From: CBDCVD01 sp965224015
Lineage (GTDB): Bacteria > Pseudomonadota > Alphaproteobacteria > Rhizobiales > CBDCVD01
DNA: 64,000 nt
Assembly (NCBI GenBank): GCA_965224015.1
Contig: OZ245032.1
Span: 3,100,001-3,164,000 of the forward strand
Reading direction: 5' to 3'
Shown piece after piece: positions 31,668 through 40,676 of this stretch. A model generated the notes under the pieces. The model did no database searches, was not told the DNA's origin, and was given only the letters and a program-made list of their open reading frames with translations. Each line of letters starts with the position of its first letter. The stretch's first letter is position 1. A program made the position numbers and the translations under genes.

Positions 31668-32933
31668 TTATTCCGCCGGTCGGATCGCGTGTTCGTAGCG
31701 CGCGAGCACGTCCTGCACCGCGCCTATCAAAGCGTCCTGAGCGATGTAGGTTGCGTCTTCGGCGCACACGTGCGGCAAAAACTGCCTTGCAACCGGCCCA
31801 GCAATCCGAACGTCAGCCAACCGCGCCATCAAGGCATCGACCGCGGATATGGCTTTGGCATCCGGCCAATAGTAGCGGATACGATCGGACAGGCTGAAAT
31901 GACGTTGCAACCATTGTGCCTGCGCATCACCCGGATAATATTTCTGCCAGTTCTCCGGCCTCGCAAGCATGATATTTTCCATTTCCGTCATCAGTCTGCC
32001 TTTAGGCGCGTCGCCATCAAGAACATCGGCGATCGCATCAAGACCATAAAGGGCCTCGCGCAAGGCGAAGGTCAACCAGGGTCCAACCTTCAAGATTGCG
32101 AATCCGCCCTTCACGAGCGCGGTCAGGTTCTCCTCGATTTGATAATCGGTCGAATGCGCCTCAAATATGAGCTCGGGGAAATCGGATAGGGATTTCGTCA
32201 GTGCCGCGGCCTTCTCGGGTTCGAAATGGACTACGTCGCTGTGGCCAAACTCAACTCCCGGCTGAACCACAAGGGCGATAACGCGCGAGAAGGCATGATC
32301 CAATCCTTCGTCTGCGAAGGCCTCGCGGTGCACCTGGTAGGTTTTTGCCACGGCTTCCGGGGTCGTGATCTGAAGATGATCAAGCTCTTGCGCCGCGCCG
32401 CCAGGCACGGGCACCTCGGTGCCAATCACGTAGACAGGTTTCGGGTCACCTTGCGCGTGCCTTTCGGCAATCGCGGCGAGCCGGGCCGTGCGCTGAGCCG
32501 TCACCTCATCTGCCAGCGCCACTTGTTCGCCCTTGCAACCCATCGAGGTGTCAAGGTGCAATTTGGTGAACCCGGCTTTTGCGAATGCCGCGATCATGGC
32601 GTCAGCTTTTGCCATCGCTTCATCTGCACACAAGTCTTTCCAAGGGTTCGGGCCCAGATGGTCGCCGCCCAGGATGATCTCGACATCCGCGCAGTCGGCG
32701 TTCCGCGCGATCTGCTCGACAAAACCGCGAAAGGCCTGCGGGGTCATGCCGGTGTAGCCACCGTCCTGGTTCACCTGGTTGCAGGTAGCCTCGACGAGCG
32801 CTGGACGGCCGAGCGTCTTGGCCAGCCGAAGCGCGGCCTCGATAACGATGGGATGGGCGCAACAGACCGAAGTGATCCCGTGCGGGTTCCCTGCGTGAAA
32901 GGCCTTGGGAATAGCAAGAAGGGGATGACGCAT
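31668..32933 (-). CDS. GatZ/KbaZ-family protein (tagatose-phosphate metabolism)
   Basis: A 421-residue TIM-barrel protein of the GatZ/KbaZ family. Visible: GITSVCCAHPIVIEAAL (about 19-35), ILGGDHLGPNPW (about 87-98), LHLDTSMGCKGE (about 124-135), YVIGTEVPVPGGA and EAHSTDYQ (about 257-264). In enterobacteria GatZ is the partner of aldolase GatY; no GatY-type gene is visible in this window. Stand-alone alphaproteobacterial members have been found to epimerise D-tagatose 6-phosphate to fructose 6-phosphate, which fits the kinase overlapping its start (TGATG) and the polyol operon nearby. GAGGAGG precedes the ATG. Confidence 0.88.
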   Translation of the reverse strand: MRHPLLAIPKAFHAGNPHGITSVCCAHPIVIEAALRLAKTLGRPALVEATCNQVNQDGGYTGMTPQAFRGFVEQIARNADCADVEIILGGDHLGPNPWKDLCADEAMAKADAMIAAFAKAGFTKLHLDTSMGCKGEQVALADEVTAQRTARLAAIAERHAQGDPKPVYVIGTEVPVPGGAAQELDHLQITTPEAVAKTYQVHREAFADEGLDHAFSRVIALVVQPGVEFGHSDVVHFEPEKAAALTKSLSDFPELIFEAHSTDYQIEENLTALVKGGFAILKVGPWLTFALREALYGLDAIADVLDGDAPKGRLMTEMENIMLARPENWQKYYPGDAQAQWLQRHFSLSDRIRYYWPDAKAISAVDALMARLADVRIAGPVARQFLPHVCAEDATYIAQDALIGAVQDVLARYEHAIRPAE

Positions 32934-33880
32934 CAGTTGGCCTCCTCGTGGCTTTGGATAAATTGCTCTATTGTCTCGCTATCGCTGGTGCCCTCCATGG
33001 GGCCGCGCCTGCTGACAGCCAGCGCGCCGGCTGCGGCGGCGTAGCGAAGCGCGACATCTGGCGCGGTTCCCCTTAGCCAGCATGTAATGAAGGCGCCGCC
33101 GAAACAGTCGCCCGCGCCGGTCGGGTCGATCTCGTCCACCCGATACCCGCCGAACGAGACCGATTGCTCCGCGTCGTAATAAGTGGCTCCCTTCGCGCCC
33201 TGTTTGTGGACCACGGCTCCAAGACCAAGACCAAACAACTCCAGGAGGGCATCTTCAGGATCGTTGCTTTCGGTCAGCAAGACCAACTCGTCACCGCTTG
33301 GCAGGAACAGGTTGGTCATCGACAGGATCCTGCTCATCGCCTCGCGCATTCCATCCTTGGAAAGCATCTCCTTGCGCAGGTTCGGGTCGAAAGACACCGT
33401 GCCACCGTTCGCCTTAATGGCTTGGGCGGCTTTCAGATTCAATGAGATCAGCCTATCGGATGCCAGGGACGAGCCCATGACGTGCAAATGTCCGGCACTA
33501 TCAAACAAGCGTTCGGCCTCGGGTGTCGCTGCCACTGTGCCGCAGGCGCTGTGCTCGATATTAAAGATGAAATCTCGATCGCCTGACGCGCGATACCGCA
33601 CAAAGGCGCTGCCGGTTGGACGGGACGTGTGGATCGCGATCGCAGACATGTCGACACCGTCTTTTTGCAGACGCGAGACACAGACACGGCCGAAATCGTC
33701 GCGGCCAACCGACGAGACGATACCGCAAGACTGACCAAGCTTTGCCACCTGGTCGATGAAGATGGCCGGAGCGCCGGATGGGAATGGCCCGGTCAGTGCC
33801 AGAGGTTCGAGAAACCCCTCACCGGCTTCATCGGCCATGATCTCAACAAGAATCTCTCCGATTACGACAACCTTTTTCAT
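32933..33880 (-). CDS. PfkB-family sugar kinase (candidate tagatose/ketose kinase)
   Basis: A 315-residue ribokinase-type kinase. It opens KKVVVIGEILVEIMA and carries the C-terminal PfkB signature DPTGAGDCFGGAF (about 250-262) with the catalytic Asp. A central NLRKEML (about 167-173) is typical of the group. It shares one base with the GatZ-like gene start, so both form one operon; with the divergent polyol operon this suggests phosphorylation of the ketose made by SmoS or MtlK. AGGAGG stands before the ATG. Confidence 0.88.
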   Translation of the reverse strand: MKKVVVIGEILVEIMADEAGEGFLEPLALTGPFPSGAPAIFIDQVAKLGQSCGIVSSVGRDDFGRVCVSRLQKDGVDMSAIAIHTSRPTGSAFVRYRASGDRDFIFNIEHSACGTVAATPEAERLFDSAGHLHVMGSSLASDRLISLNLKAAQAIKANGGTVSFDPNLRKEMLSKDGMREAMSRILSMTNLFLPSGDELVLLTESNDPEDALLELFGLGLGAVVHKQGAKGATYYDAEQSVSFGGYRVDEIDPTGAGDCFGGAFITCWLRGTAPDVALRYAAAAGALAVSRRGPMEGTSDSETIEQFIQSHEEAN

Positions 33881-33928
33881 CGCGCCTCCTAATCTCGTTT
33901 GGCGCAGGACCTCTGCAACGTGCGCCTA

Positions 33929-34031
33929 ATACCAGCGGTATTGGCTTTATAGACACGCCGACTGGTGTACTGCCTTGATAACACACCTCTTCGACGCTAA
34001 GCCATGAGTCATTGTTAAGGACCCTTGGTAT
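33929..34031 (+). repeat. Family-1 103-bp repeat
   Basis: ATACCAGCGG to CTTGGTAT, 103 bp, standing 48 bp upstream of the kinase start codon and 22 bp left of the intact family-3 element. Confidence 0.9.
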
Positions 34032-34053
34032 AAAACGTTCTCGCTATCGACCT

Positions 34054-34328
34054 TAGAGCGTATCAGGTTTTAATAGAATCAATTCTGTTTCTCGATTGGC
34101 GAGGCGATCCACGCTCAAGGCGATCGAAGAGCGATGTTTATCCATCTCTCGAGAGCGGCTTGGGCGTGGGCGTCCGCCAATCGGAAACCCGAAGGGACGG
34201 GCGCTTTTGCGCCCATATGGACCTTAAGCCTCTTGCAAATAGCCCCACTATATCCTGCGAGACTTAAGGCCCATCTTGGCGCAAAATCGCTCCGTCAGAA
34301 TGGTTCTATTAAAACCTGATACGCTCTA
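34054..34328. repeat. Intact family-3 element (275 bp, MITE-like)
   Basis: Terminal inverted repeats of about 33 bp: TAGAGCGTATCAGGTTTTAA at the left and TTAAAACCTGATACGCTCTA at the right, each followed inward by TAGAA/TTCTA and ATTCTG/CAGAAT. TA forms both tips, which fits a TA target duplication of the IS630/Tc1 type. The interior has no coding capacity. Fragments occur at 4241, 13981, 14729, 19236, 23754, 24451, 62166 and 62686. Confidence 0.85.
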
Positions 34329-34490
34329 GTTATTATCAAGCCCCTTGACGGGTGCCATCTCACACCTCTAAGGTCAACAAAAATTGCCGGGCGACAAGAA
34401 TTTCGTGGTCGCGAGGAGAGAATTCTGCCACATGCGTGTTGTGATACGAGAGGCACGTTTCCATCAAGCGACAAATGCACGGGGAAATAG

Positions 34491-35519
34491 ATGAGAGAGC
34501 AGAAAATTCGCAACATGGAGGAATTCGCCGCGGCAGCAGGGATCTCTCGCCCGACGGTTTCAAAGTACTTCCATGACCCCGAAAGCGTGAAGAAATCAAC
34601 GCGCATCCGTATTGAGGAAGCGTTGGGGAAGTTTGACTACCGGCCGAACCTCTTCGCCATGAACCAGAACCGGCGCCTGACCAAGAACATCGGCATCGTC
34701 GTGCCTTATCTCGCCGACCCGTTTTTTGCCGAGATCGCGCGCGTGATCGAACGGCGTTGTATTGATGCAGGCTTTTGGCCAATCGTGCTCAGCTCACACG
34801 GCGAGCCCGCGTTGGAGAACGATGCGTTGGACAGTCTGCGGTCGCTGCGGGTAGCGGGCGCATTACTGGCTCCCCTTGGACGTCGCTCGGAGCATGCGAT
34901 CATCGAGCAGTTTTGCGCTGAAGTGCCTACCGTGCTGTTCGATGCTGACATTGCCGGCATGGGGCAAGCGTTTGTCGGATCGGACAATTTTCAGAGCATC
35001 CCATTGATTGTGGATTATCTGTGCCGTACCGGTGAGCCGCCATGTTTCTTTGAAATGCCGCCGGTTAACCCGAACGCGAACAAACGCCGGCAGGCTTATA
35101 TTGGGGCGATGGAGCGCCTCGGCTTGGAGCCGCATGTCGTGCATGTCGAAGGCGACGGTTGGGACTTTGAAGAGGTGGGTTATGTCCAGGGAATGAGTCT
35201 CCTCGAATCCAGGAAGCTGCGGACAAACACGATCCTGTGCAGCAATGACCGCCTGGCCATTGGATTTCTCGCGGCCGCCTATGAAAGAGGTTTTCGGGTT
35301 GGGCGCGGCGCCGGTTGCGCGCTGCGCATTGCCGGCCACGATGACCACCCGTTCTCGAAATTTACGTGCCCGACCCTGACAACGGTTGCCCAGGATTATG
35401 CGGAAATCGCCGATCGAAGTGTGGACACCCTGTTTCGCGTACTTGAATCAGGGGGCGATCTGCAGAAGCGGGAAACCTCGTGGTTGGAGGGCAAACTGAT
35501 CATGCGGGAGAGCGCGTGA
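34491..35519 (+). CDS. LacI-family transcriptional regulator
   Basis: A 342-residue repressor-type protein. The N-terminal LacI helix-turn-helix spans about 6-30 (EFAAAAGISRPTVSKYFHDPESV), the hinge about 45-60, and the periplasmic-binding-like effector domain follows (NIGIVVPYLADPFFAEIARVIE from about 66). It precedes the polyol transporter operon on the same strand by 124 bp, so it most likely controls that operon in response to a polyol or sugar. GGGGAA lies before the ATG. Confidence 0.93.
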   Translation: MREQKIRNMEEFAAAAGISRPTVSKYFHDPESVKKSTRIRIEEALGKFDYRPNLFAMNQNRRLTKNIGIVVPYLADPFFAEIARVIERRCIDAGFWPIVLSSHGEPALENDALDSLRSLRVAGALLAPLGRRSEHAIIEQFCAEVPTVLFDADIAGMGQAFVGSDNFQSIPLIVDYLCRTGEPPCFFEMPPVNPNANKRRQAYIGAMERLGLEPHVVHVEGDGWDFEEVGYVQGMSLLESRKLRTNTILCSNDRLAIGFLAAAYERGFRVGRGAGCALRIAGHDDHPFSKFTCPTLTTVAQDYAEIADRSVDTLFRVLESGGDLQKRETSWLEGKLIMRESA

Positions 35520-35643
35520 CCTGACGACGAGAGACGAGAGAAGCAGGACAAAAAAATTGTCGCGCGTAAAAAAATCTGTTGCAATGAGTTGAGCACTGTG
35601 CTTCTCTGTCGCTGATGTCATAAACCCATAGGGAGGATCAACG

Positions 35644-36969
35644 ATGAATTTGAGAAACACGCTCTTCTCAGCTACCGCACTATCGCTTGTGATGGGCGCC
35701 AGTGCGCTGGCAGAGGAGATTACCATCGCGACGGTGAACAACGCCGACATGATCGTGATGCAGAAACTCGCGCCGGAGTGGGAACAAGGAACCGGTAACA
35801 CGATCAACTGGGTCGTTCTGGAAGAGAACGTTCTCCGCCAGCGCACCACGCAGGACATTTCAACGAACGGGGGCTCGTTCGACATCATGTTCATCGGCGC
35901 CTACGAAGCGCCGATCTGGGGTGCCAACGGCTGGCTCGAGCCCCTTAACGACTTCGGTGACGATGCCGACTACGATCTCAACGATATCTTTCAGCTTGTG
36001 CGGAACGGTCTGTCGGACACAAAGGGCAACCTTTACGCCGTGCCGCTCTATTCTGAGACCTCGTTTGTCTTCTACCGGAAGGATCTGTTCGAGAAGGCCG
36101 GCATTGCGCCGCCGACCGAGCAGGTCACCTATGACCCCGACTTCAAGGACATGGTGGCCAAACTCCATGACCCGGACAATGGCGTGTATGGCACCTGCCA
36201 GCGCGGCAAGGCCGGCTGGGGCGAAAACATGGCGTTCATCGGACCGCTGGTTAATGCCTTCGGGGGCCGTTGGTTCGACATGGAATGGCAGCCGCAGATC
36301 GACAGCCAGGAGTGGCGCAATGCCATCAACTACTACGTCGACCTGATGAACAACTACGGTCCTCCGGGGGCGACCTCGAACGGCCACAATGAGAACCGTG
36401 CGCTTTTTGCCGACGGCAAGTGTGCGACCTGGGTCGATGCAACCTCGGCTGCCAACTACATCAAAAACCCGGATAAATCGAACGTTGCGGAGGCGACAGA
36501 CTTTTTCCAGGCACCGAAGCAGGTGACCTCGAACGGCACCGGCTGGTTCTGGTCTTGGGCGCTCGCCATCCCGGCAAGCTCGCAAAAGAAGGACACCGCG
36601 AAGGACTTCCTGAAGTGGGCGACTTCGAAAGAATACTTCCAAAAGGTCGGCGAGACCGAAGGCTGGGTTGCGGTGCCCTCGGGTACGCGTCAGTCGATCC
36701 ACGAAGACCCGCGTCTTCTTGCCGCGGCACCCTTTGCGGAGACAATCAAGAACGCAATCTTCTCGGTTGATCCGGCAAACCCGACCAAGGATCCGGTTCC
36801 GTACACGGGCGTCCAGTTCGTCGCGATCCCCGAGTTCCAGGGCATCGGCAACTATGTCGGTCAGCAGATCTCCGCGGCTCTTGCTGGTCAGCAGAGCGTC
36901 GATCAGGCTCTTGCCAACAGTCAACGGTTTGCGGTCCGCGAAATGACTAAAGCGGGCTACATCAAGTAG
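35644..36969 (+). CDS. smoE: Polyol ABC transporter substrate-binding protein (SmoE/MtlE type)
   Basis: A 441-residue periplasmic protein with a Sec signal (about 1-23, ASALAEE). The mature protein follows the family-1 sugar-binding pattern; the segments FIGAYEAPIWGANGWLEPL (from about 82) and PLYSETSFVFYRKDLFEKAGI (from about 134) are those of sorbitol/mannitol binding proteins. It heads the smoEFGK-smoS-mtlK block; gene order and companion dehydrogenases support a polyol ligand. GGGAGG precedes the ATG. Two hairpins follow the gene. Confidence 0.9.
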   Translation: MNLRNTLFSATALSLVMGASALAEEITIATVNNADMIVMQKLAPEWEQGTGNTINWVVLEENVLRQRTTQDISTNGGSFDIMFIGAYEAPIWGANGWLEPLNDFGDDADYDLNDIFQLVRNGLSDTKGNLYAVPLYSETSFVFYRKDLFEKAGIAPPTEQVTYDPDFKDMVAKLHDPDNGVYGTCQRGKAGWGENMAFIGPLVNAFGGRWFDMEWQPQIDSQEWRNAINYYVDLMNNYGPPGATSNGHNENRALFADGKCATWVDATSAANYIKNPDKSNVAEATDFFQAPKQVTSNGTGWFWSWALAIPASSQKKDTAKDFLKWATSKEYFQKVGETEGWVAVPSGTRQSIHEDPRLLAAAPFAETIKNAIFSVDPANPTKDPVPYTGVQFVAIPEFQGIGNYVGQQISAALAGQQSVDQALANSQRFAVREMTKAGYIK

Positions 36970-36997
36970 TTTCCTGCAAGTCGTCTCCTGCCGGAAT

Positions 36998-37046
36998 GGG
37001 CCGGGGTTCCTGCCTCGGCCCCTTTCCAGGTCAGGTCATGACCTGG
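36998..37046 (+). terminator. Two hairpins between smoE and smoF
   Basis: GGGCCG (36998-37003) pairs with CGGCCC (37016-37021), and CCAGGTCA-GGTCA-TGACCTGG forms a second stem at 37026-37046. No T-run follows, so mRNA 3'-end protection of the binding-protein message is more likely than full termination. Confidence 0.5.
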
Positions 37047-37158
37047 CGTTGCCGGTATCGGTTAGCATTTTGGTAAAAGCCCTCTTCGGACTTTTCCTCA
37101 AATGCTGAGCCTCAAGTCGTTTGCAAGGGCGAAGAGGTCGTTTGGGAGGGCGAAGAGC

Positions 37159-38031
37159 ATGTCTACAAAAGCGTCCCGATCTGCCGCGCGATTGATGATA
37201 TCGCCAGCGGTGGCATTGCTACTGTTGTGGATGATTGTCCCGCTGGTGATGACGGTCTACTTCTCGTTCCTGCGCTACAATCTCCTGTCGCCTGGCGCGA
37301 CACCATGGGCGGGCTGGGAGAACTACTACTGGTTTGTCACTGACCCGAGCTTCAAGGCGGCAGTTGTTAACACGCTCCTCATGGTCGGCGGGATTTTGTG
37401 CATAACGGTCCTGGGTGGCATCGCTTTTGCGCTGATTCTGGATCGTCCGATGTTTGGAACCGGCATCATTCGGATTATGGTCATCGCACCGTTCTTCGTC
37501 ATGCCCACGGTTTCGGCCCTGGTTTGGAAGAACATGTTCTTCAATCCTGTGAACGGGATATTCGGCAACATCGCGACCAGCCTCGGGTTTCAGCCGATCG
37601 ATTTTTTCGCCGATATTCCGCTGCTGTCGATAATCTTCATCGTGTCATGGATGTGGCTGCCATTTGCAACACTCATTTTGCTGACCGCCTTGCAGTCCCT
37701 CGATCAGGAGCAGTTGGAAGCGGCCGAAATGGACGGCGCGAACTGGTGGGGCAGGTTCTTTTTCATCATGTTGCCGCACCTGGCCCGCGCGATCACCGTG
37801 GTGATCTTGATTCAGACGATCTTCCTGCTGTCGATCTTCGCCGAAATACTGGTGACGACCAACGGCGGCCCGGGAACAGCGACGACGAACCTTACTTATC
37901 TTATCTATGTCTCCTCACTTTTGCAGTTCGACGTCGGGATGGGCAGCGCGGGCGGCGTCATCGCCATCATCCTTGCCAACATCGTCGCGATCTTCCTGAT
38001 GAGGATGATCGGTAAGAACTTGGACGCCTGA
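37159..38031 (+). CDS. smoF: Polyol ABC transporter permease (SmoF type)
   Basis: A 290-residue permease with six membrane segments and the EAA loop EAAEMDGANWWGRFFFIMLP (about 192-211 from this start). An in-frame ATG at 37102 would add 19 residues that are a duplicated SFARAKR/SFGRAKS peptide; I choose 37159 because GGAGGG lies about 9 bases upstream. A 21-bp tandem duplication (37117-37158) covers this ribosome binding site. It works with SmoG as the channel of the importer. Confidence 0.9.
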   Translation: MSTKASRSAARLMISPAVALLLLWMIVPLVMTVYFSFLRYNLLSPGATPWAGWENYYWFVTDPSFKAAVVNTLLMVGGILCITVLGGIAFALILDRPMFGTGIIRIMVIAPFFVMPTVSALVWKNMFFNPVNGIFGNIATSLGFQPIDFFADIPLLSIIFIVSWMWLPFATLILLTALQSLDQEQLEAAEMDGANWWGRFFFIMLPHLARAITVVILIQTIFLLSIFAEILVTTNGGPGTATTNLTYLIYVSSLLQFDVGMGSAGGVIAIILANIVAIFLMRMIGKNLDA

Positions 38032-38044
38032 GGAGGGAGGAAAC

Positions 38045-38878
38045 ATGGCACGCGCAGTTTCAAACCGCCAGAAATCGATCAACACAGCGATCGCGGGAAC
38101 CCTCGGCTTTTTGATGTTTTTTCCGATTCTGTGGATCCTCATTCTTTCCTTCAAGACCGAGGAGGACGCAATCCGGGTGCCCCTTCAGATCCTGTTCGAC
38201 AGTGGTTGGACTACGGAGAGTTACGGTGCGGTGCAAGCCCGCTCCGACTATTTCAAGCACTTCTCGAACTCGCTCATCATCTCGGTGGGTTCGACCCTGC
38301 TGGGGCTTTTGATCGCAATCCCCGCGGCTTGGTCGATGGCCTTCGTCCCGTCCAGGCACACCAAGAACGTGCTCATGTGGATGCTTTCCACGAAGATGCT
38401 GCCGCCGGTCGGTGTTCTGGTGCCGATCTACCTGATCTTTCGCGACACTGGCCTTCTCGACAGCCGCATCGGCCTTACCATCGTGCTCACCCTGATGAAC
38501 CTGCCCATTATCGTGTGGATGCTCTACACCTACTTCAAGGAAATCCCTGGCGAGATCCTTGAAGCGGCGCGGATGGACGGTGCCACGTTGCGTGAGGAGG
38601 TGCTTTACGTCCTCACCCCGATGGCGGTTCCGGGGATGGCATCCACAGTTCTGTTGAATATCATTCTCGCATGGAACGAGGCGTTCTGGACGCTCAACCT
38701 GACGGCTGCGAAGGCCGCGCCCCTGACAGCCTTTATCGCAAGCTATTCCAGCCCTGAGGGATTGTTTTACGCCAAGCTTTCAGCGGCCTCAATCATGGCC
38801 ATCGCTCCGATACTGATCATGGGCTGGTTCAGCCAGAAACAACTTGTCCGCGGCCTGACCTTCGGCGCAGTGAAATAA
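38045..38878 (+). CDS. smoG: Polyol ABC transporter permease (SmoG type)
   Basis: A 277-residue permease of the carbohydrate uptake CUT1 group, six membrane segments, EAA loop LEAARMDGATLREEVLYVLTPM (from about 173). A double GGAGGGAGGAAA site precedes the ATG. It lies 13 bp after smoF and 12 bp before smoK, so the three are clearly one transcript. Confidence 0.92.
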   Translation: MARAVSNRQKSINTAIAGTLGFLMFFPILWILILSFKTEEDAIRVPLQILFDSGWTTESYGAVQARSDYFKHFSNSLIISVGSTLLGLLIAIPAAWSMAFVPSRHTKNVLMWMLSTKMLPPVGVLVPIYLIFRDTGLLDSRIGLTIVLTLMNLPIIVWMLYTYFKEIPGEILEAARMDGATLREEVLYVLTPMAVPGMASTVLLNIILAWNEAFWTLNLTAAKAAPLTAFIASYSSPEGLFYAKLSAASIMAIAPILIMGWFSQKQLVRGLTFGAVK

Positions 38879-38890
38879 GGATAACGAACC

Positions 38891-39898
38891 ATGGGGCAGA
38901 TTACACTTGAAAAGGTAAGCAAGAGCTTTGGAGATGTCGAGGTCATTCCGCCGATCGACCTGACTATCGAGGACGGCGAGTTCACTGTTTTCGTCGGCCC
39001 CTCGGGCTGCGGTAAATCCACCCTGCTTCGGCTTATCGCGGGTCTCGAAGATACGACCTCCGGCACCATCAAGATTGACGGTCAGGACGCCACCGCTCTG
39101 CCGCCAGCCAAGCGCGGTCTCGCCATGGTGTTCCAGTCCTACGCGCTTTATCCGCATATGAGCGTGCGCAAGAACATCGCGTTCCCGATGCGGATGGCGA
39201 AGGTTCCGGAAGATGAACAGAAGCGCCGCATCGAACAGGCGGCAACCGCGCTTAACCTTACGGACTATCTTGATCGCCGTCCGGGGCAATTGTCAGGAGG
39301 CCAGCGCCAGCGCGTCGCCATTGGCCGCGCTATCGTGCGGGAGCCCGCGGCGTTCCTCTTCGACGAACCCTTGTCGAACCTTGACGCGGCGCTGCGTGTG
39401 GGCATGCGGCTCGAAATCAGCGAGTTGCACAAGCGGCTCGCCACCACAATGATCTACGTTACCCACGACCAGGTCGAGGCGATGACGATGGCCGACAAGA
39501 TCGTCGTTCTGCGGGCCGGCCACATCGAGCAGGTCGGGTCACCTCTGGAACTGTACCGCACGCCTCAGAACGTGTTCGTGGCGGGCTTCATCGGGTCGCC
39601 CAAGATGAACCTGATCGCGGGAGCGGAGGCGCAAAAGCACGGTGCGCATACCATCGGTATCCGGCCTGAGCATATCGAGGTGACAGACGCCAAGGCGGGC
39701 AAGTGGCGCGGACGCGTGGGCGTGGCGGAGCACCTTGGGTCGGACACGTTCTTCCACATCCACGATACCGGCCTTGACGAGACCATCACAGTTCGGGCCC
39801 CCGGCGAAGTCAGTTTCAGGCACGGTAACAGTATCGGGCTCAACCCGCGCACCGACCTTATACACAAGTTCGACAAGCAGGGGCTTCGACTCCCATGA
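38891..39898 (+). CDS. smoK: Polyol ABC transporter ATP-binding protein (SmoK/MalK type)
   Basis: A 335-residue MalK-like ATPase: Walker A GPSGCGKST (about 36-44), signature LSGGQRQRVAIGRA (about 134-147), Walker B AFLFDEPLSNLD (about 153-164), H-loop YVTHDQVEA (about 189-197), and a C-terminal regulatory domain with GIRPEH (about 257-262) and EHLGSDTF, the MalK-type OB fold. The stop overlaps the smoS start (ATGA). Confidence 0.95.
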   Translation: MGQITLEKVSKSFGDVEVIPPIDLTIEDGEFTVFVGPSGCGKSTLLRLIAGLEDTTSGTIKIDGQDATALPPAKRGLAMVFQSYALYPHMSVRKNIAFPMRMAKVPEDEQKRRIEQAATALNLTDYLDRRPGQLSGGQRQRVAIGRAIVREPAAFLFDEPLSNLDAALRVGMRLEISELHKRLATTMIYVTHDQVEAMTMADKIVVLRAGHIEQVGSPLELYRTPQNVFVAGFIGSPKMNLIAGAEAQKHGAHTIGIRPEHIEVTDAKAGKWRGRVGVAEHLGSDTFFHIHDTGLDETITVRAPGEVSFRHGNSIGLNPRTDLIHKFDKQGLRLP

Positions 39899-40668
39899 AA
39901 CGGCTGAACGGCAAAACCGCCCTCATCACCGGCGCGGCGCGCGGCATCGGGCGCGCATTCGCCAAAGCCTACGTGGCCGAGGGTGCAAGGGTCGCGATCG
40001 CGGACATCAATATCGAGCGGGCCCGCGAAACGGCCGGAGAAATCGGCGACGCCGCTACGGCCATCGAGATGGACGTAGCCAGGCAGGACAGCATCGACGC
40101 GGGCGTCGTAGCGACCGTCGATGTGCTCGGCAGGATTGACATCCTCATCAACAACGCCGCGATCTTCTCGGCTGACCCAATCGTCGACATCAAGCGCGAG
40201 GACTTTCTGCGCTGTTTTGACATCAATGTCGCCGGCACGCTGTTTACACTTCAAGCGGTTGCCAGGCACATGATCGCGCGCGGCGGGGGCGGCAAGATTA
40301 TCAACATGGCAAGCCAGGCCGGTCGCCGCGGCGAGGCCCTGGTAGCGACTTACTGCGCCACCAAGGCGGCAGTGATTTCTCTGACGCAATCGGCGGGGCT
40401 GGACTTGATCTCCCACGGGATCAATGTCAATGCCATCGCCCCCGGCGTGGTCGATGGCGAACATTGGGATGGCGTCGATGCCTTCTTCGCCAAACACGAG
40501 GGCAAAGCGCCCGGTCAAAAGAAGAAAGAAGTTGGTGCAGGCGTCCCCTACGGCCGGATGGGAAGGGCTGAGGATCTCACCGGAATGGCCATATTTCTAG
40601 CAACACCCGAAGCGGATTATATCGTCTCGCAATGCTATAATGTGGACGGTGGACAGTGGATGAGTTGA
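39895..40668 (+). CDS. smoS: SmoS-like polyol dehydrogenase (SDR; sorbitol/galactitol)
   Basis: A 257-residue SDR: TGAARGIG (12-19), NNAA (86-89), catalytic Ser140, Tyr153, Lys157, the same numbering as reported for the Rhodobacter sphaeroides sorbitol dehydrogenase. It oxidises sorbitol to fructose, and in that family also galactitol to D-tagatose and L-iditol to L-sorbose, using NAD. The ATG overlaps the smoK stop by four bases. mtlK follows with overlap or a few bases' gap depending on its start. Confidence 0.92.
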   Translation: MKRLNGKTALITGAARGIGRAFAKAYVAEGARVAIADINIERARETAGEIGDAATAIEMDVARQDSIDAGVVATVDVLGRIDILINNAAIFSADPIVDIKREDFLRCFDINVAGTLFTLQAVARHMIARGGGGKIINMASQAGRRGEALVATYCATKAAVISLTQSAGLDLISHGINVNAIAPGVVDGEHWDGVDAFFAKHEGKAPGQKKKEVGAGVPYGRMGRAEDLTGMAIFLATPEADYIVSQCYNVDGGQWMS

Positions 40669-40676
40669 TATCGCTC

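Larger units (their letters stand above)
33881..34490. other. Divergent intergenic region filled by two repeats
   Basis: 610 bp between the kinase operon (minus) and the LacI gene (plus). It holds a family-1 repeat (33929-34031) and the only intact family-3 element (34054-34328). The remaining 160 bp (34329-34490) directly before the LacI gene would contain its promoter. No other gene is seen. Confidence 0.8.

Noticed and set aside
31668..32933. GatZ-like protein as an aldolase subunit
   Set aside because: No GatY/KbaY catalytic partner is in the window, and lone alphaproteobacterial members act as epimerases; I kept only the family name in the call.
35537..35607. Inverted pair AGAGAAGCA/TGCTTCTCT as LacI operator
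   Set aside because: The arms are 53 bp apart, far wider than a LacI half-site spacing; it may be chance.
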